Below, one piece after another: positions 6,706 to 9,621 of a stretch of DNA of 9,621 nt; the first letter of the stretch is position 1, and every line of letters starts with the position of its first letter. Source of the stretch: Actinomycetes bacterium (GTDB lineage: Bacteria > Actinomycetota > Acidimicrobiia > Acidimicrobiales > RAAP-2). A program made the position numbers and the translations under genes. Location: NCBI GenBank assembly GCA_021801615.1, contig JAJYXS010000103.1:1-9621 (forward strand), in the 5' to 3' direction. Below the pieces are notes generated by a model. It searched no databases. It saw only the letters and a list, made by a program, of their open reading frames with translations, and was not told where the DNA came from.

Positions 6706-7662
6706 TCATTCCGGACCCGCCGCCCTCATACCGGCTCCCCCACCATCGGCTCGCTCGCGATCGGCTCGCTCGCGATCGGCTGCATCGCCATCGGCTCGCT
6801 CGGCCGAAGGCTCGGTCGGGGGATCCGCGTGCGGGTCCGACGGCGCTTCCGTGCTCAGCCCGTGGGGCCACGTCACGAGCGTGAAGAGCTGCCAGAGCTC
6901 GACGAACGCGTTGGAGGACACCGGGAGCGCGCTCTTCAGGTGGACGGGCCGCCCTTCGGAGGCGGGGATCAGCAGGTGAGCACGCCCCAGGTGCTCGTAC
7001 ACGCGGATCGGTCCCGGCAGGGCCTTCGCGCGGTGGACGTCGAGCTTCGGGTCTGCCTCGGCGAAGTCGTCGACGGTCCATTCGCCGAGGGAGTCCGCGA
7101 AGCGCTGCCCCTCCCTGACGAGGTCCAGGTTCGCATGCTCGATCCGGCCCGCCTTGTAAGCCCAGCGAGCGACCGCGACCGGCGGCAGCACCATGTGGAG
7201 GCCGAACAGCGGCACGGTCGACATCGGCGCGTCGTCGGTCGGACGGACCGCCAGAGCGTCGGCGAACAGGTAGAGGAGCGCGGGAGCTTCGCGAGGGCCG
7301 TGGAGGTGGCTCGCGGGGAGGTAAAGGTGCATGCCGAGCACGTGACCGACGAGCGCGCGTTCCCCCTCGAGATGCGTCGGGACGATCTCGAGCTCCATCG
7401 CCTGTGCGGCATGCCCGAGCTGGGCGGCGGCTCGTTCACCGGCGGACACCCCCTCGGCGGCTTCGCGGCGCAGGTCTTTGAGCATGCGCTGGCCGATCTC
7501 CGATGAGCTTCCGAGTGGGCGAGAACCGGCGCTCGCCTCCGTGCCGGGCCCTCCGGGTCCACTCTCGGCCCCGCTTTCGCCCGCACCCTCGGGTGGAAGC
7601 CCGTCCTCCCCGCCCGTGCCCTCGGGTGGAACCCCGCCGTCCCTGTCCTCCCGGTCCTTCAC
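6706..7662 (-). CDS. Uncharacterised protein with disordered repetitive ends
   Basis: I do not recognise this 318-residue protein. It has no signal peptide or convincing transmembrane helix, so it is probably cytoplasmic. Residues 1-55 are Gly/Glu/Pro-rich with two PPEG-x-G repeats. The middle (about 55-270) is a compact-looking mixed sequence with LGMHLYLPASHL (109-120), YLFADALAV (131-139), PLFGLHMVLPP (151-161), EWTVDDFAEADPKLDV (194-209) and a hydrophobic stretch NAFVELWQLFTLVTW (251-265). The C-terminal ~45 residues are charged and end in four 5-residue repeats (AERAD, GDAAD, RERAD, RERAD). The start is GTG 7662, preceded by GGGAGGAG with 4 nt spacing; an upstream in-frame GTG at 7695 lacks such a site. 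It lies upstream of the GNAT gene on the same strand, 183 bp apart. A function cannot be assigned from the sequence. Confidence 0.72.
   Translation of the reverse strand: MKDREDRDGGVPPEGTGGEDGLPPEGAGESGAESGPGGPGTEASAGSRPLGSSSEIGQRMLKDLRREAAEGVSAGERAAAQLGHAAQAMELEIVPTHLEGERALVGHVLGMHLYLPASHLHGPREAPALLYLFADALAVRPTDDAPMSTVPLFGLHMVLPPVAVARWAYKAGRIEHANLDLVREGQRFADSLGEWTVDDFAEADPKLDVHRAKALPGPIRVYEHLGRAHLLIPASEGRPVHLKSALPVSSNAFVELWQLFTLVTWPHGLSTEAPSDPHADPPTEPSAERADGDAADRERADRERADGGGAGMRAAGPE
6745..6804. repeat. Four tandem 15-bp units in the 3' end of the uncharacterised gene
   Basis: Four 15-bp units begin at 6745, 6760, 6775 and 6790. The first two are identical (ATCGGCTCGCTCGCG), the third is diverged, and the fourth differs only at the last bases. 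On the minus strand they encode the pentapeptides RERAD, RERAD, GDAAD and AERAD. The unit length keeps the frame, so copy number could vary without breaking the gene. Confidence 0.85.
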
Positions 7663-7682
7663 GGCGCTCCTCCCGGTCGCCG

Positions 7683-7688
7683 ATCCTA
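7683..7688 (-). promoter_or_regulatory. Candidate -10 (TAGGAT) of the uncharacterised gene
   Basis: Read on the minus strand, TAGGAT lies 20 nt before the GTG at 7662 and about 8 nt before the GGGAGGAG ribosome-binding site at 7667-7674. This predicts a very short 5' leader. No good -35 is visible. Confidence 0.35.
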
Positions 7689-7733
7689 CGCCCACACGAC
7701 AATTCCACGCCGCGCCCCTCCAGCGAACGCCTC

Positions 7734-7769
7734 TCGATCACGATCAGGGCGAACAGGTGTCGATCACGA
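7734..7769. promoter_or_regulatory. Direct repeat TCGATCACGA, 26-bp period
   Basis: The 10-mer TCGATCACGA occurs at 7734-7743 and 7760-7769 in the divergent region upstream of the sugar-binding protein gene. It may be a pair of regulator sites, but GATC/CGA-rich words are common in GC-rich DNA and no regulator gene is nearby. Confidence 0.25.
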
Positions 7770-7794
7770 GCCGAGAGTGACGAGCAAGCTTCAT

Positions 7795-7811
7795 AATCGT
7801 AACGCAATCGT
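7795..7811. promoter_or_regulatory. AATCGT direct repeat with 11-bp period, candidate activator site
   Basis: AATCGT occurs at 7795-7800 and 7806-7811, an exact 11-bp period, just upstream of the proposed -35 of the sugar-binding protein gene. OmpR/PhoB-family regulators characteristically bind direct repeats of about 11 bp, and one such regulator (RegX3-like) is encoded in this window. A connection between them is inference only. Confidence 0.35.
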
Positions 7812-7812
7812 C

Positions 7813-7842
7813 ATGAACGTCAGAGATCGGCCAACGTAGAGT
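7813..7842 (+). promoter_or_regulatory. Candidate promoter of the sugar ABC importer operon
   Basis: ATGAAC at 7813-7818 resembles a -35 of the TTGAAC/TTGACA type, and TAGAGT at 7837-7842 fits the TANNNT -10, with an 18-bp spacer. Transcription would start near 7849, giving a 5' leader of about 110 nt before the ATG at 7959. Nothing resembling a known riboswitch was recognised in that leader. Confidence 0.45.
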
Positions 7843-7958
7843 GGCCGCGGAAGCGGTGCGAGGCGGCGAAGGCTCGGCACCTTTGAGGGACACGTGTGGC
7901 GGGCTCATCGAGGCAGCAGAGTCTGCAGTTCCCGTGGCCTGGAGCGAAAGGAGCAGAT

Positions 7959-9158
7959 ATGCGAAGTTCCCGTTGGTTCGTGGGCAGCGCAGTCGTCGCC
8001 AGCATCGGGATGGCGGCGGCGCTCACGCTGCCGCCAGTCGTCGGCGCGTCCGGAGCACGGGCGAGCAAGACACCCGTCATCACGTACAAGTCCTTCAACT
8101 TGACATTCACCGTCATGAAGGAGCTGACGGGCTTGGCCAAGCAAGGCAGGGGGAAGATCGCGGCGATCCTTCCCGACACCGTGAGCTCCACCCGCTATGT
8201 CGAGTTCGACGCGCCCTACTTGAAGAAGTCGATGACCCTCGCGGGTATCAAGGCGTCGACACAGATCGTGCAGAACGCGCTCGGCACAACCGCCCGGGAG
8301 CTCTCCGACGCCGAGACGGACATCGCGAAGGGGGCGAAGGTGCTCCTCATGGACCCGCTGACATCGGGCACCGGTGCTGCCATCGAGGCATATGCGAACG
8401 ATCACGGCGTGCCGGTCGTCGACTACGACCGCCTCACGCTCGGAGGGAGCCGGAGGTACTACGTCAGCTTCACAAACGTGCGGGTCGGCAAGCTGATGGG
8501 TCAAGGGCTCGTGAGCTGCATCAGCGCGTGGCACGTGAAGAACCCCCACGTCCTCGTGATGCACGGTGCCGTGACGGACAACAACGCCACGCTGTTCGCC
8601 GAGGGGTACAACAGTGTGCTGACACCGTACTTCAAGAAGCACATCTTCACGCTCGTCGGCAGGACGGCGGGGACGTGGACACCTCCGGTTCAGGCGAGCG
8701 AGTTCGAGGCCGCCTACACCGCGCACCCGACAATCAACGCCGTGCTGATCCCGAACGACGAGACCGGTGCACCGATCATCACATACCTGAAGAGCAAGGG
8801 GATCAAGCCGGACACGTTCCCGACCACCGGCCAGGACGCGACGCTGACCGGGCTTCAGAACGTGCTGTCGGGCTACCAGTGCGGAACGGTCTACAAGCCG
8901 ATCTACCTCGAGGCGCAGGCTGCGGTCGCTCTCGCGCTTTACCTCCGTGCCGGCAAGACGCCACCGCACTCGCTGGTGAACGGCAAGGTCGAGGACGTGA
9001 CCGAGCACATCGGGGTCACATCGATCCTCCTCACGCCTGAGTGGGTCACCACGAAGAACATGAAGACAACCATCGTGAAGGACAAGTTCGTGCCGACGAA
9101 GACACTGTGCCACGGCACATATGCGAAGTACTGCAAAGCGGCAGGCATCACGCCTTGA
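7959..9158 (+). CDS. XylF-like sugar ABC transporter substrate-binding protein, secreted
   Basis: A 399-residue extracellular solute-binding protein that should deliver a sugar (xylose/ribose class) to the ABC importer encoded downstream. The N-terminus is a signal peptide: RSSR, a hydrophobic core (about 7-26), and a likely signal peptidase I site after A33-R34-A35. No lipobox cysteine is present. The mature part is a type I periplasmic-binding fold with XylF-like landmarks: KIAAILPDTVSSTRY (66-80), AKVLLMDPLTSGTGAAI (126-142), VPVVDYDRLTLGGSRRYYVS (151-170), VLIPNDETGAPII (262-274) and TTGQDATLTGLQNVLSGYQCG (289-309). Four cysteines (187, 308, 384, 392) could form disulfides outside the cell. 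The ATG at 7959 is set by AAAGGAG 5 nt upstream and by the signal peptide; an in-frame GTG at 7896 would add 21 residues ahead of it. The sugar specificity is not certain. Confidence 0.92.
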   Translation: MRSSRWFVGSAVVASIGMAAALTLPPVVGASGARASKTPVITYKSFNLTFTVMKELTGLAKQGRGKIAAILPDTVSSTRYVEFDAPYLKKSMTLAGIKASTQIVQNALGTTARELSDAETDIAKGAKVLLMDPLTSGTGAAIEAYANDHGVPVVDYDRLTLGGSRRYYVSFTNVRVGKLMGQGLVSCISAWHVKNPHVLVMHGAVTDNNATLFAEGYNSVLTPYFKKHIFTLVGRTAGTWTPPVQASEFEAAYTAHPTINAVLIPNDETGAPIITYLKSKGIKPDTFPTTGQDATLTGLQNVLSGYQCGTVYKPIYLEAQAAVALALYLRAGKTPPHSLVNGKVEDVTEHIGVTSILLTPEWVTTKNMKTTIVKDKFVPTKTLCHGTYAKYCKAAGITP

Positions 9159-9183
9159 GGCCAGGCTGCTGAGCGATCCTGGG

Positions 9184-9227
9184 GTCGGCCCCGTCTTCGG
9201 CTCGTGAGAGCCGGGGGCGGGGCCGAC
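9184..9227 (+). terminator. Strong intercistronic hairpin after the binding-protein gene
   Basis: Perfect 10-bp outer arms (GTCGGCCCCG at 9184-9193 and CGGGGCCGAC at 9218-9227) enclose a 6-bp inner stem (CGGCTC at 9198-9203 and GAGCCG at 9208-9213) with a GTGA loop. It begins 26 nt after the stop codon. No U-run follows, so it is either an intrinsic terminator of the U-poor kind common in GC-rich bacteria or a 3'-end stabiliser. Either would raise binding-protein mRNA over that of the ATPase and permease. Confidence 0.7.
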
Positions 9228-9359
9228 TGATACGTTGGGTGAAATTGCTGCGTCGGATGGGCTCCGCGGCGAATGCCATGACGGAGGGAAAGGCGGCGCG
9301 ATGGGCGGAAGCGAGGGACGGTGAGAGCGTGAACTTGCGGCGAAATCCGGGGGACGCCG

Positions 9360-9621
9360 ATGGCTGATGCGCAGCAGCCGGTTTCCGCAGCTGTCCTCGA
9401 CGGTCCGACAGCGCCGGCCCCGCTGCTGTCCGTGCGGGGCCTGTCCAAGTCGTTCGGCCCGGTCCGGGCCCTGACGAAGGTCGACCTCGACGTTCCGGCG
9501 GGGAAGGTGACCGCGCTCTCGGGGGACAACGGCGCGGGAAAGTCGGTGCTCATCAAGACGATCTCCGGTCTTTGGCAGCCGGACGAAGGGGAGATCCTCT
9601 GGGAGGGGCGACGTGTCCACC
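9360..9621 (+). CDS. XylG-like sugar ABC transporter ATP-binding protein (partial, N-terminus)
   Basis: The first 87 residues of a sugar importer ATPase; the gene runs off the right edge. After a ~20-residue variable start comes LLSVRGLSKSFGPVRALTKVDL (22-43) and the Walker A motif GDNGAGKS (55-62), followed by VLIKTISGLWQPDEGEILWEG. The GDNGAGKS form and the continuation are typical of the XylG/RbsA-type sugar ATPases, which in full length have two nucleotide-binding domains. It energises uptake of the sugar captured by the upstream binding protein; a permease gene is expected downstream. The ATG at 9360 is the first usable start after an in-frame TGA at 9330, with GGGGGA 5 nt upstream. Confidence 0.92.
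   Translation, partial: MADAQQPVSAAVLDGPTAPAPLLSVRGLSKSFGPVRALTKVDLDVPAGKVTALSGDNGAGKSVLIKTISGLWQPDEGEILWEGRRVH

Noticed and set aside
6670..7506. A plus-strand frame with AIGSL-type pentapeptide repeats near 6745-6804
   Set aside because: The repeat is the tandem 15-bp DNA unit read on the other strand; the rest of the frame looks like antisense composition and it lacks a good start site, whereas the minus-strand gene has a strong ribosome-binding site.
7663..7695. GTG 7695 as start of the uncharacterised gene
   Set aside because: GTG 7662 has GGGAGGAG 4 nt upstream, while 7695 has no such site and would place the proposed -10 element inside the coding sequence.
9278..9367. A 29-codon plus-strand ORF overlapping the start of the XylG-like gene
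   Set aside because: No ribosome-binding site precedes its ATG, and the composition is that of random GC-rich sequence.
7905..9620. A long minus-strand open frame opposite the sugar-binding protein and ATPase genes
   Set aside because: It is Arg/His-rich without motifs; the plus-strand proteins match known families over their whole visible length.

Overview
The window is a GC-rich stretch of the kind seen in Actinobacteria. The protein families agree: a SenX3/RegX3-type two-component pair, and a DUF6112 / SCO6881-like / SCO6880-like trio known from actinobacterial type IV secretion loci. The lineage cannot be fixed from the sequence alone. An Acidimicrobiia-like high-GC actinobacterium is possible, but that is a guess.

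Layout, left to right. (1) 1-2092, minus strand: a SenX3-like sensor kinase gene is followed by a RegX3-like response regulator gene, which runs off the left edge. The kinase carries an unusual ~150-residue low-complexity insertion inside its ATP-binding domain. (2) 2093-2290: a divergent regulatory region with paired TCATGA boxes and a promoter for the next operon. (3) 2291-5888, plus strand: three closely packed genes encode a small two-helix membrane protein (DUF6112), a polytopic VirB6/TrbL-like protein with a Gly/Pro-rich tail, and a SCO6880-family protein. These look like the membrane part of a T4SS-like apparatus. No VirB4 or VirD4 ATPase, relaxase or other transfer gene follows, so the module looks orphaned. 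(4) 5851-7662, minus strand: a GNAT acetyltransferase gene overlaps the end of the T4SS operon convergently by 38 bp. Upstream of it is an unrecognised 318-residue protein gene with repetitive, disordered-looking ends. (5) 7663-7958: a second divergent regulatory region with an 11-bp-period direct repeat and a plausible promoter. (6) 7959-9621, plus strand: a secreted XylF-like sugar-binding protein gene, a strong intercistronic hairpin, then the start of a XylG-like ABC ATPase gene that runs off the right edge. This is the beginning of a sugar (xylose/ribose-type) ABC importer operon.

Functionally, the two-component pair and the sugar importer are conventional actinobacterial systems. The T4SS-like trio is the accessory element. 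The most notable items are the missing ATPases of the trio, the kinase insertion, and the similar AT-rich motifs in the two divergent promoter regions. No RNA genes, CRISPR arrays, insertion sequences or integrases were seen.
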